The notes under the pieces are model-generated. The model was not told where the DNA came from and ran no database searches. It saw only the letters and a list, made by a program, of their open reading frames with translations. The translations under genes were made by a program, and so were the position numbers. DNA of 10,943 nucleotides from Thermoflexales bacterium (lineage in GTDB: Bacteria > Chloroflexota > Anaerolineae > B4-G1), in NCBI GenBank assembly GCA_007118795.1, contig SKQX01000145.1, forward strand, positions 1-10,943. Direction: 5' to 3'. This document shows, one piece after another, positions 1-6,140 of the stretch; positions within the stretch are counted from its first letter, which is position 1; every line of letters starts with the position of its first letter.

Positions 1-459
1 CAAGGCAAAAGTAAGACCCAGGCCTAGGAAGAAAACCCCGCCCATCTCGACTCCCTCGAAGATGGGCGAGAGCCCTGCCACCAGCGCTAGTGTCAGGAGC
101 ACACCCCCGGGGATGACGGCCCACCAATGGCCGGGATTGAAGAGGTAGATCACCCAGAACGACAATGCAATGCCACCCAAGAAGATCGAGCCCCCGGCAA
201 CCTGACCCACCCGAGGTGCCAACTCGTTCAGCGCCGCGATCCCGGCTATGCTGAACAACACGAAACCGGGGATAGCTGCCCACCAGTTGGTCTGAGGCCC
301 ACTGGCAAACACAAACAGGAACGCCAGACTGGCGACGCCGATCAACACAGGCCAAATAAGGGCCGTGACGCGGATGACCCCGAGGCTCTGGAGCAGGAAC
401 AGGACGCCCGCAGCGATGAGGAGAACTCCCCACAACACACGTGACTCCAAGCTTTTCAT
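1..459 (-). CDS. DUF5668/LiaF-N-type multi-pass membrane protein, partial (C-terminus beyond left edge)
   Basis: The frame opens with ATG at 459-457, preceded by a Shine-Dalgarno-like AAAGGA, and stays open to base 1, giving 153 residues without a stop. The protein begins MKSLESRVLWGVLLIAAG and is almost wholly hydrophobic, with about six membrane segments. Residues 8-27 and 34-52 form the two-helix pattern typical of DUF5668/LiaF N-terminal domains (GxLLIxxGxLFLLxxLG followed by IWPVLIG). The motif WWAxIPG occurs twice, at residues 59-65 and 112-118, which suggests an internal duplication of a two-helix unit. The gene starts 41 bases after the stop of the LiaF-like gene upstream, on the same strand, so the two probably share a transcript. 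It may act with that neighbour in sensing envelope stress; this is inferred from the family and from position only. The true length is unknown because the window ends inside the gene. Confidence 0.85.
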   Translation of the reverse strand, partial: MKSLESRVLWGVLLIAAGVLFLLQSLGVIRVTALIWPVLIGVASLAFLFVFASGPQTNWWAAIPGFVLFSIAGIAALNELAPRVGQVAGGSIFLGGIALSFWVIYLFNPGHWWAVIPGGVLLTLALVAGLSPIFEGVEMGGVFFLGLGLTFAL

Positions 460-500
460 GTCGGGTCCTTTCGTTATCGTTGTTCGCGCTGATGGCAGTC

Positions 501-1295
501 TCAGCGGACTCTTAGCGAGCCGACCCCGGCTTCGACTTTCAGATCGATCCGGTTCTCCGCCGTCTCGTAGTTCGGGGACTGGTAGAGACGCCCGGCACGA
601 GGGAAGCGCGCCTCGTCGACCTCGATGGATGCGAGACCGCCCTCGAGTCGCAGCCGGGCCGCCACTTGAGCAGGGATGCGAACGGCTACGGAGGCTGCAC
701 CGGCGTCGATGCGTGCCCTGGTATGCCCGGCTTGGGCGGGCAGGGTCACGTTGAGGGAGCTGGCCCCCGTCTCCAACTTCAAGTCGGTCACACGGAGGTC
801 GGTAAGGTCAAGGCGGGCGTCGCTGGCTCCCGTCTCGAAGGCAAGGGACAGGGGAATCTCACCGTTCAGCCTGAGCAACCAGCCCAACCCTTCGCGCCCC
901 CAATTCCAGGGGACCATCATCGCCAATAAGTCGGGTGGTGACAAGTGTACGTTCAGTTGATCTCCCTTGCGATCCGATCGGTAGTCGAGACCGCCCCCAA
1001 AGGTCCCCTCCAGGAGCGCGTCGGTCGGGGCTCCCGCGTCGACTCGAAGGCGCCCGGCTCCGTGGCTCAGATGGATGGTGGCTCTCGCAGCTCCCTCAAG
1101 GGGGATCGCGACCTCCTGCCCTGGAGCTTCCCGCCCCGAGAAGACGCCATACAGAATCCCCAGGCCAACGACGATCAGCAGGACAGCCCAGATGGCGCTC
1201 CAGATCTCAATAGCGATGATACCGAGATTGCTGAAGAGAAGCAACAAGCCGATGATGAGGAGGATTGTACCCCAGAACAGCCCGCTCTTTGTCAT
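501..1295 (-). CDS. LiaF-like membrane protein with toast-rack C-terminal domain
   Basis: This 264-residue protein starts MTKSGLFWGTILLIIG. The ATG at 1295-1293 follows a strong Shine-Dalgarno (GGAAGGAG). Residues about 6-26 and 32-52 are two membrane helices separated by a short turn, the DUF5668 arrangement. From about residue 57 the protein becomes a hydrophilic beta-rich domain with a recurring motif of the type (E/D)xGAxxxxVxL: FETGASDARLDL, LETGASSLNVTL, IDAGAASVAVRI, LEGGLASIEV and VEAGVGSLRV at the very end. Such repeats are characteristic of the LiaF/DUF4097-like toast-rack or beta-solenoid fold. In Firmicutes LiaF inhibits the LiaRS cell-wall stress system. No sensor kinase or regulator is visible here, so that role is only an analogy. 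It is the first gene of a likely two-gene operon with 1-459, behind a recognisable promoter region (1402-1429). Confidence 0.87.
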   Translation of the reverse strand: MTKSGLFWGTILLIIGLLLLFSNLGIIAIEIWSAIWAVLLIVVGLGILYGVFSGREAPGQEVAIPLEGAARATIHLSHGAGRLRVDAGAPTDALLEGTFGGGLDYRSDRKGDQLNVHLSPPDLLAMMVPWNWGREGLGWLLRLNGEIPLSLAFETGASDARLDLTDLRVTDLKLETGASSLNVTLPAQAGHTRARIDAGAASVAVRIPAQVAARLRLEGGLASIEVDEARFPRAGRLYQSPNYETAENRIDLKVEAGVGSLRVR

Positions 1296-1351
1296 CGCCT
1301 ACTCCTTCCTTGTCACAGCCACGGCACTTAACAATCAGCTGCCCGCAGTCC

Positions 1352-1378
1352 CGTCCGAGGAGCTCACTGCCTCGGACG
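1352..1378 (-). promoter_or_regulatory. Leader hairpin between promoter and LiaF-like gene
   Basis: CGTCCGAGG (1352-1360) and CCTCGGACG (1370-1378) form a perfect 9-bp stem with a 9-base loop. It lies between the putative -10 box and the Shine-Dalgarno of the minus-strand gene starting at 1295, so it would sit in the 5' leader of that mRNA. It has no following T-run and does not overlap the ribosome binding site. An mRNA-stability element, an attenuator or a protein site is possible; none is shown. Confidence 0.5.
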
Positions 1379-1401
1379 CAGTCGCGCTCAGGCCGCACAT
1401 A

Positions 1402-1429
1402 AGTATACCTGGTTTTCCCTATTGGAAAA
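1402..1429 (-). promoter_or_regulatory. Promoter with overlapping inverted repeat upstream of the LiaF-like operon
   Basis: On the minus strand TATACT (1407-1402) matches the sigma-70-type -10 box at five of six positions. Sixteen bases upstream lies TTTTCC (1429-1424), a poor -35 match. That hexamer is one arm of the inverted repeat TTTTCC-AATAG-GGAAAA (1429-1413), in the local AT-rich patch. The overlap of a symmetric site with the -35 position is what an operator for a regulator would look like. The predicted start would be about 100 bases upstream of the ATG at 1295. Confidence 0.5.
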
Positions 1430-1660
1430 GCAATCAAGGAGGGGCATGCGGCCTGTTCGGGCCATGGCCTGCGATCGACTGGGAATGGTAGGCAGCCCTT
1501 GTTCTCCTGATCCTTGATGCAGCCACCACAGGTCTCATCCCCCTGGTATGACCCGCCCGGTCGCAGAGTCCGATGCCCGGCGTGAGCTGGCTAGCCTCCA
1601 CGAGTAACCGCGCATCTGGCGCCTGCAGGAGCACGGTGTCCCGCAGTGGGAAGAGAGAGG

Positions 1661-1679
1661 CCCCACGAGGTTTGTGGGG
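1661..1679. other. Stem-loop inside repeat copy A
   Basis: CCCCAC (1661-1666), a 7-base loop and GTGGGG (1674-1679) form a short stem that extends outward by a G-T wobble. The equivalent stem at 7338-7364 in copy B has the same stem and loop size with a completely different loop sequence. Conservation of pairing rather than of loop sequence suggests the stem matters to the element. Read on the minus strand it is followed by a pyrimidine-rich run (CTCTCTCTT), so a weak terminator is an alternative. Confidence 0.5.
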
Positions 1680-1933
1680 TGTCACTTGACTTAAGGCCAG
1701 GTAGACGGAACTAGCACCAGCAGCGGTCCTCGGGTCTTCCCAAGGCCTGGTTAGAGTGCACACCGATGATCGGTGCCGTCGGCCGCATCTCGGATGGGAA
1801 AGGAAAGGCACGAGGATCACTGTTTGTTGCGCTCTCCCAACGTGATACCGCGGCTTGATCGTCCATTCCTCCTGGATGACCTGCTTGCTTGACCGGTTGA
1901 TTGCTCTGAGTTCTGAAGCGGCTGGGGTTACGG

Positions 1934-1990
1934 AAGTGCCAGGCACCGTAGGGGTTGTGGGGCGATGGGCAGGCCAGGTGCCTGGCACTT
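1934..1990. repeat. REP-like double palindrome, unit 1
   Basis: AAGTGCCAGGCACC (1934-1947) pairs perfectly with GGTGCCTGGCACTT (1977-1990) across a 29-base loop, and each arm is itself a near palindrome (GTGCCxGGCAC). The unit lies 18 bases past the stop codon of the lipoprotein gene ending at 2009, so it may also act as its transcription terminator or 3' stabiliser. Similar units occur at 7587-7639 and 7708-7754. The architecture is that of REP-type elements; no REP-associated transposase is seen in the window. Confidence 0.8.
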
Positions 1991-2008
1991 GAGAGAGGCG
2001 GGTGCGGA

Positions 2009-3904
2009 TCAGAGCTGGGGCGACTCGTCCTCGGTCGGCGGTGTCAGGGGACAGATCTGGTCCACGGTGATGCGTTCGGTGTTGTACCCGTACCGCTGGA
2101 AGAAGACGGCCTCGTCGGGCCGCTCCGCTACCACGTCCTGCATCGCGCTGCAGGCCTGGACGGGGTCCGCGGTCTCGCGGTAGACATCGAGCAGCCGCTC
2201 CGCGGCCTCGGTATAGATGTTGGGCTCGACGAAGCCGTGGCTCAGGGCCTGGTCGAGGACAGCCTCCATGGCGGCGACGTCGTCGCGCTGGGCGTGGACT
2301 AGCATGGCCTGGACGGCGGCATAGCTCACGATACGGCGCTTGTCGACTTCTTCTATGGGTGCCATAAGCTCGTCGAAGTCGGGGTCGCTCACTACCTGGC
2401 TGGCTAGCTCCAGGGCCCGATCCCAGTCCTGCTCCACCAGGGCGGCATTGGCGTCGAGCATAAGGTAGTAGGGGTGGTCCGACGGATCGGGGATGTCCTC
2501 GACGAGCCGGTAGGCCCCGTCCTCCCACGCGAAGACCCACGTATACGGGCGCTGCAGGCCCGCACCGACGGATCCAATTATCCCTCCGTGCATGATGAAC
2601 TCGAGGGCGCCGTCGCCATGACGATCCTCAATAGTGAGATCTGCGGAAGCCTGGTAGATCGGCTCGTCGGCCAAGTCGTGCCAGCGAGCGCCGTCCCAGC
2701 GCCCGACCGTCAGCCCGGTGAAGCAGGTGTGAGCCCCGCACCAGGTGTCCTCGATCAGCACTTCTGTCTGCCCGTCGCCCGTGACGTCGTCAATCATCCG
2801 GAGGCTGGGCTGGTGGGCCGTGGCGGCGTCGGGCCGGGCCCCGCGGATGGCACTCCGGGGTATGAAGAGGTCCTGGTCGGTTTCAAAGATCACGAGATAG
2901 GTGCGGAGCCACATAGGGGCATAGCTCTCGCCCGGAAGAGGGAGACTCATGAGCCACTCGGCGACGCCATCGCCATCCAGGTCGGCGGATTCGGTCCATA
3001 CGAAGGGCTCGATCTCGGTCCGGGCCTCTTCGGACGGCACTGCCCAGGTCGTGAGGACGTCGAGAACTGCCTGGACGCTTTCTTCGCTGTTGAGCATGGC
3101 GGTGACCAGCTCGACGTAGTCCCGCACCCACAGGTCGGGGTCATCCGCGGCTGGATCGGGTGGCGGGGGCGGGGTGGGCTCGAAATCAGGCGGCGGCGGC
3201 GTGAAAGGCCCCGGCGGGACCAGAGCGTTCTGGGGCTGGTCCTCGTCGATGGGAGGCTCAGAGACGAACTCCAGCCGCTCCACGACGATGGTGCGCGCCT
3301 CGTCCACCGGGACGCCGGTGTGCAGGGTGCCCCATACCTTGACCTGGGCCCCGGTCGACTTCGCTTCGGCCACCTGCTCCCTCACCGCGTCGGTGGGGGT
3401 GCCAAGGTCGAACTCCTCGCCGTCCTCCCGCTCGAAGTACTGGCCGAGCTGGTGGCCGGGCGGGAGGTCCACGATCTCGCCGACCCAGCCCTCGACCGGC
3501 TTGCCCTCGTCGGCGGGCTGTTCAGAGACGAGTTCAACCCGGTCAAGCACGATGGTGCGCGCCTCGTCCACCGGGACGCCGGTGTGCAGGGTGCCCCATA
3601 CCTTGACCTGAGCCCCGGTCGACTTCGCTTCGGCCACCTGCTCCCTCACCGCGTCGGTCGGCGTGCCCAGGTCGAACTCCTCGCCGTCCTCCCGCTCGAA
3701 GTACTGGCCGAGCTGATGGCCGGGCGGAAGGTCCACGATCAACCCGACCCAGCCCTCGACGGGCTCGCCCTCGCTGTCGCCTGGAATCTCAGTTGGCGGA
3801 GCGGTCGGCTCGTCTGGTGAGTTGATCGGCACCGGGCTGCACCCAGCGCTGATCAGGACGACTGAGAGGATTATCAGGCTTAGAGGTACGGTTCTCGTGT
3901 TCAT
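2009..3904 (-). CDS. Lipoprotein with two tandem 88-residue repeats and a Ca-loop-containing C-terminal domain
   Basis: I chose the ATG at 3904-3902 because AAGGAG lies just upstream and the protein then begins with a lipoprotein signal peptide (MNTRTVPLSL..., lipobox ISAGC, Cys22). An earlier in-frame start at 3946 would bury that signal. The 631-residue product is expected on the outer face of the membrane. Residues 48-135 and 136-223 are tandem repeats, nearly identical for some 77 residues (PVEGWVG.IVDLPPGHQLGQ onward, with VWGTLHTGVP), a beta-rich, possibly OB-like domain. Residues 224-255 are a Pro-rich linker. At 307-315 DLDGDGVAE is a calcium-loop type (VCBS/FG-GAP-like) motif, and DVTGDGQTE follows later. 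The last ~140 residues look helical and TPR-like, ending near Cys residues. No enzyme motif is visible. Function is unknown; adhesion or envelope scaffolding are guesses. It appears to be a single-gene unit. Confidence 0.85.
   Translation of the reverse strand: MNTRTVPLSLIILSVVLISAGCSPVPINSPDEPTAPPTEIPGDSEGEPVEGWVGLIVDLPPGHQLGQYFEREDGEEFDLGTPTDAVREQVAEAKSTGAQVKVWGTLHTGVPVDEARTIVLDRVELVSEQPADEGKPVEGWVGEIVDLPPGHQLGQYFEREDGEEFDLGTPTDAVREQVAEAKSTGAQVKVWGTLHTGVPVDEARTIVVERLEFVSEPPIDEDQPQNALVPPGPFTPPPPDFEPTPPPPPDPAADDPDLWVRDYVELVTAMLNSEESVQAVLDVLTTWAVPSEEARTEIEPFVWTESADLDGDGVAEWLMSLPLPGESYAPMWLRTYLVIFETDQDLFIPRSAIRGARPDAATAHQPSLRMIDDVTGDGQTEVLIEDTWCGAHTCFTGLTVGRWDGARWHDLADEPIYQASADLTIEDRHGDGALEFIMHGGIIGSVGAGLQRPYTWVFAWEDGAYRLVEDIPDPSDHPYYLMLDANAALVEQDWDRALELASQVVSDPDFDELMAPIEEVDKRRIVSYAAVQAMLVHAQRDDVAAMEAVLDQALSHGFVEPNIYTEAAERLLDVYRETADPVQACSAMQDVVAERPDEAVFFQRYGYNTERITVDQICPLTPPTEDESPQL
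3248..3773 (-). repeat. Tandem 264-bp in-frame duplication inside the lipoprotein gene
   Basis: Two units of exactly 264 bp (3248-3509 and 3512-3773, phase-matched at 3287 and 3551) encode the two 88-residue repeats. In the best-matched ~220 bases I count about eleven differences, most of them synonymous, so identity is near 95 percent. The unit length is a multiple of three, which keeps the frame. The high DNA identity points to recent duplication or ongoing gene conversion. Confidence 0.9.
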
Positions 3905-4040
3905 CCTGTCTCCTTGAGTTATGATCACGCCGCGTCCTGCTCCCAATACGGGGGCGAAGGTACCAGTAAGCTGTGCACCTAACCCAGCGCTTTGCCGCTG
4001 AGCAGAGCCCCAGCGGCGCTGCTGTCATCACTACGCTCCT

Positions 4041-4049
4041 AGCATAACA
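4041..4049 (-). promoter_or_regulatory. Possible extended -10 promoter for the lipoprotein gene
   Basis: On the minus strand TGTTATGCT (4049-4041) fits the extended -10 form TGnTATnnT, in a short AT-richer patch. It lies about 140 bases upstream of the ATG at 3904. I see no clear -35 box. This is the best promoter-like match in the leader, but weak. Confidence 0.3.
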
Positions 4050-4271
4050 GTAGATGGGCGCCAGCACACCCCCCTGCCCGGGGGTTTGCGCCCTATCCGA
4101 TTGACCAGTCTCGACGCTATTGTTCCGAGGGGGGAGCTCGAGAATCAGAAGGGGCACGAATCCCCGCACGGTGGCGGGGGGAGATTTCGGTCAAGAATTC
4201 TCAGGCCGCAAGGAGGCCTGCCGGCCCACCGAGCCGAACTCCCCGGCCTGGGAACCGCCAGGAAGTCGTAG

Positions 4272-4296
4272 TGGGCTGACGCGACGCGTCAGCCCA
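4272..4296. terminator. Strong 11-bp hairpin, terminator-like
   Basis: TGGGCTGACGC (4272-4282) and GCGTCAGCCCA (4286-4296) pair perfectly around a 3-base loop. It lies 19 bases 3' of the stop of the serpin remnant (minus strand), the place expected for the terminator of the former gene. There is no T-run on either side, so intrinsic termination is not certain. Confidence 0.55.
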
Positions 4297-4315
4297 TAGA
4301 CCAAGAAGCCCTGGC

Positions 4316-4570
4316 TCAGGCCCCGGGGTCCAACACGCGACTCACAAACAGCGCGGTCCCCTCCTCGCGTCGCGGATCAGGAAGGCGGAGGGGCGATCCA
4401 GCGTCATCTCCAACGGCTCCTGGGGCTTCGCCGACGTCGGCATCATCACCCCCGTGGCTGCCGCGGCCTCCGTGCCCTCCTCGACCACCGCCACGAAAGC
4501 CTCGTGCACCACCTCGGAGATGAACAGATCCCTGCTGCCCCGTCATGCCGGAGAAGTCCGAGGCGTTCCC
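4316..4570 (-). pseudogene. Serpin C-terminal remnant 1 (frameshifted)
   Basis: Read on the minus strand, three short frames together spell the end of a serpin (serine/cysteine protease inhibitor). ASDFSGMTGQQ (about 4566-4534) is followed in a shifted frame by DLFISEVVHEAF, then the reactive-loop hinge EEGTEAAAATG, then RPSAFLIRD (to about 4369). After another shift comes REEGTALFVSRVLDPGA with a stop at 4318-4316. These match the order of conserved serpin C-terminal elements: DFSGM, the strand-and-hinge region, FLIRD and the terminal LFxxRVxDP. Frameshifts lie near 4532 and 4368. About 85 of the family's usual ~380 residues remain, and no upstream serpin sequence is seen beyond about 4600. 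It is very unlikely to make a working inhibitor. The hinge itself is well preserved, so inactivation may be fairly recent, or the frameshifts could be sequence errors. Confidence 0.85.
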
Positions 4571-4649
4571 ACGCCGACAGCGACCCCTACCCAATCCGCA
4601 GCAGGTCTATCACCTCAGTGGCCCCCTCGCTTCTCACCCCCCAATGCGA

Positions 4650-4689
4650 GAAGCCCGGCTCCCCCAGACTCCCAGGAGAACCGGGCTTC
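4650..4689 (-). terminator. Hairpin 3' of the 4738-5565 gene
   Basis: GAAGCCCGG (4650-4658) and CCGGGCTTC (4681-4689) form a 9-bp stem. An inner CTCC/GGAG pairing (4659-4662 with 4675-4678) extends it after a 2-base bulge. It starts about 50 bases downstream of the TAG at 4740-4738, a plausible terminator position on the minus strand. A T-run is missing. Confidence 0.5.
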
Positions 4690-4737
4690 GCCTCAGACGC
4701 CGGCCCTGACGCCGCAGCCAACCTCCGCGCCTGCCCG

Positions 4738-5565
4738 CTACTCGGCGGCCAGCACCACCCGCTTACCGGCACCGTGATAGGTGTACGGCTCTCCGTCGAC
4801 ATCCAGCCGGATGATGTACCCCGGCGTGATCACCTGGGCGTACAACTCCCCGGGCTCGGGGACGCCCAGGCTGGCGTCGGGGAACTCCGTCTCGTCGACG
4901 CTCTCGACCACGATGCCGTCAGCGCTCACGCCCGCGCGCTCGACCAGATCCTCCTTGGCCAGCGTCACCAGATATGTCGCCTCCGATTGGGCCCCGGTCA
5001 CCTCAGGACAGGCCTCCAGCGCCGCGGCCATGTCCGCCTGCGATACGGTGCCCCGTTCCTCGACCGTCTCGCCGACCGCGATCCGAACCAAATCCACCGA
5101 CGGCCCGTGCGGCTTGCGCACCACCAGCGAGAGCCCGTAGGCCCTCGCGTCCAGATTCTCGGGGAGCTGGACCGTGATGCTTTGCGCGAATCCCAGGCCG
5201 GGCTCCAGGTTGAACGACCGCTCCTTGAGGGTGCTCACCAGCGCCTGGCCGTCGAGATCCACCAACTGCAGGCAGAACCGTCCCGGCCACTCATCCTCGG
5301 TCTGGTTCCTGATCATTATGTCGAACGTCGCCTCCGCTCCAGGCTCATAGCCATCGGTATAACCGCTCCATTCCACCCTGGCCCCGTCCTCCCTCTCCCG
5401 GCTGGTGGAGAACACCGATCGCTCCGCCTTCTCCTGCGCGGTCAGGGCATCCGCCACCGCAATGCAGCCTGCTCCCACCACGGCCACCAGGCCAAGCAAC
5501 AGCACGGCCCAGCCCAGCATTCCTACTCTTCTCCTTGCGCCTGTCTCAACGGCCTCCTCACTCAT
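4738..5565 (-). CDS. Membrane-anchored secreted protein with Ig-like region and conserved C-terminal domain
   Basis: The ATG at 5565-5563 follows AAAGGAGG, a strong Shine-Dalgarno. The 275-residue protein has a short cytoplasmic start, one hydrophobic segment at about residues 15-40 (WAVLLLGLVAVVGAG), and then an extracellular part. Cys34 follows VVGAG, which is not a good lipobox, so a plain membrane anchor is more likely. Residues about 60-165 look like a beta-sandwich (YEPGAEATFDIMIRNQT, LEPGLGFAQSITVQLPE, YGLSLVVR). Residues about 199-275 form a small domain with PDASLG, YAQVITPGY and YTYHGAG. I recognise this domain style from other Chloroflexota secreted proteins; as I recall them, they usually have Cys after SLG and near the end, but here both are absent. 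Function is unknown. Serpin remnants lie on both sides, at 4316-4570 and about 6118-6350, so a link with protease inhibition can be imagined but is not shown. Confidence 0.85.
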   Translation of the reverse strand: MSEEAVETGARRRVGMLGWAVLLLGLVAVVGAGCIAVADALTAQEKAERSVFSTSREREDGARVEWSGYTDGYEPGAEATFDIMIRNQTEDEWPGRFCLQLVDLDGQALVSTLKERSFNLEPGLGFAQSITVQLPENLDARAYGLSLVVRKPHGPSVDLVRIAVGETVEERGTVSQADMAAALEACPEVTGAQSEATYLVTLAKEDLVERAGVSADGIVVESVDETEFPDASLGVPEPGELYAQVITPGYIIRLDVDGEPYTYHGAGKRVVLAAE

Positions 5566-5918
5566 GTGGCCTCCTTTCTTCCCTCTGCGAAATCCGCTCC
5601 CTACCGGAGTCCCAATGATCCGACCTTCAGTTCGTCTCGCTCATCCATATCCTAAGGGCAAGAACCGTCGAACGCGCCCACCATCCGAGGGGTTTCTCAG
5701 CTGCTCAGATCGCCAGTCCCTGACCTACCCGGTCGACCAGGTCCCCGGCCTCGAGTGTGAGCGACCTCGCCGTCGGCATCATCCCCCGCCATCCCCGGCG
5801 ACACCCATGCCGACCGAACCCATCGAGGATCGGGATTCGATGGGGCCCGGCTGGCTCGCGCTGGGCGCCGACCCGCAAAGAGAAGGCCATCACGACCAGC
5901 TCACACCACACCCGCTAA
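5566..5918. other. Stretch without an intact gene
   Basis: The part next to 5565 is the leader of the minus-strand gene, with a good Shine-Dalgarno but no promoter that I can name with confidence. From about 5700 to 5911 a minus-strand frame of 68 codons is open (MWCELVVMAFSLRVGAQ...), but it has no ribosome binding site and I recognise nothing in it. It may be further gene debris like the sequence to its right. Confidence 0.4.
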
Positions 5919-6140
5919 TCCCCGGTCGGATGGAGCCCCGAGTCTGAGGCACCCATCGACCAGATCCTCGAGGAGGAGATCTTCGCCGTCGAGATCGTCG
6001 AGGAAGAAGATAGCCCCGCCCTCGACGCCACCGCCGCCGGGTGCCTCGGTCAGCTCTACGCTGACCGGGATGAGATCACCGCCATGGCCAGGGCCGTCCG
6101 CACCGTCGCGCCTGGGCCAGGGGTCCCAGATTTCCCCTGA
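5919..6140 (+). pseudogene. Orphan reading frame, probably the tail of a lost gene
   Basis: The frame is open from just after a TAA (5916-5918) to TGA at 6138-6140, 73 codons, but has no ATG, GTG or TTG start before 6081. Its codons end in G or C in roughly 85 percent of cases, like the real genes here. The predicted peptide is acidic and plausible (IDQILEEEIFAVEIVEEED, then GQLYADRDEITAMARAV). I do not recognise the family. The lack of a start and its position against serpin remnant 2 suggest a 5'-truncated gene. The opposite strand is also open over part of it, so the strand call is not firm. Confidence 0.35.

Larger units (their letters stand above)
1480..1990. repeat. Dispersed imperfect repeat, copy A (about 0.5 kb)
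   Basis: This stretch aligns with 7158-7639 in the same orientation from the shared TGGGAATGGTAGG at the left end to the AAGTGCCAGGCACC hairpin at the right end. Shared blocks include CTGATCCTTGA near 1510, CGCGCATCTGG near 1610, CCCCAC..GTGGGG at 1661-1679, GAGGATCACTGTT near 1812, and TCCTCCTGGATGACCTGC near 1867. The two copies differ by many substitutions and small indels. Neither contains a convincing gene: short in-frame stretches agree between copies, but substitutions do not concentrate at third codon positions. The copy begins about 185 bases upstream of the LiaF-like gene and ends 18 bases 3' of the stop codon of the minus-strand lipoprotein gene (2009-3904). Family unknown to me; a decayed mobile element or a structured non-coding element are both possible. 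Confidence 0.8.
3905..4315. other. Gene-free stretch with several hairpins
   Basis: No convincing gene is visible. The part nearest 3904 is the leader of the lipoprotein gene. Further left-to-right there are hairpins at 4162-4179 (CCCCGC/GCGGGG), 4202-4220 (CAGGCC/GGCCTG) and 4272-4296 (11-bp stem). I compared it by eye with riboswitch and small-RNA consensus motifs that I know (cobalamin, c-di-GMP, RNase P, tmRNA) and none fits. Short open frames here lack a ribosome binding site or recognisable product. Confidence 0.5.

Noticed and set aside
1580..1700. Minus-strand peptide GASLF..VLxxAPDAR shared by both repeat copies
   Set aside because: The two copies agree over about 30 codons in one frame, but changes are spread over all codon positions and the frame then breaks, so I treat it as DNA repeat similarity and not a protein.
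1434..2540. Long minus-strand open frame of 368 codons
   Set aside because: It overlaps the 3' part of the lipoprotein gene in another frame and then runs through the 0.5-kb repeat; the peptide is Arg/Pro/Gly-rich, as expected for an out-of-frame reading of GC-rich DNA.
2474..3820. Plus-strand open frame of 448 codons
   Set aside because: It is antisense to the lipoprotein gene, whose signal peptide, domain repeats and ribosome binding site are far more convincing. Its openness follows from GC-rich codons on the other strand, and it mirrors the tandem repeat.
3902..3946. Earlier start for the lipoprotein gene at 3946
   Set aside because: It would place 14 extra residues before the signal peptide and has no good ribosome binding site, whereas the ATG at 3904 has both.
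4068..4085. ACCCCC/GGGGGT hairpin with TTT after it, as a plus-strand terminator
   Set aside because: There is no plus-strand gene upstream for it to end, and the stem is a simple C-run against a G-run that can arise by chance in this composition.
4100..4300. Cobalamin-type riboswitch
   Set aside because: GC-rich stems and a CGCCAGGAAG string looked suggestive, but the conserved core elements are not present in order and the neighbouring genes have no link to cobalamin.
4504..5655. Plus-strand open frame of 383 codons
   Set aside because: It runs antisense to serpin remnant 1 and the 4738-5565 gene, has an Arg/His/Pro-rich composition and no Shine-Dalgarno.
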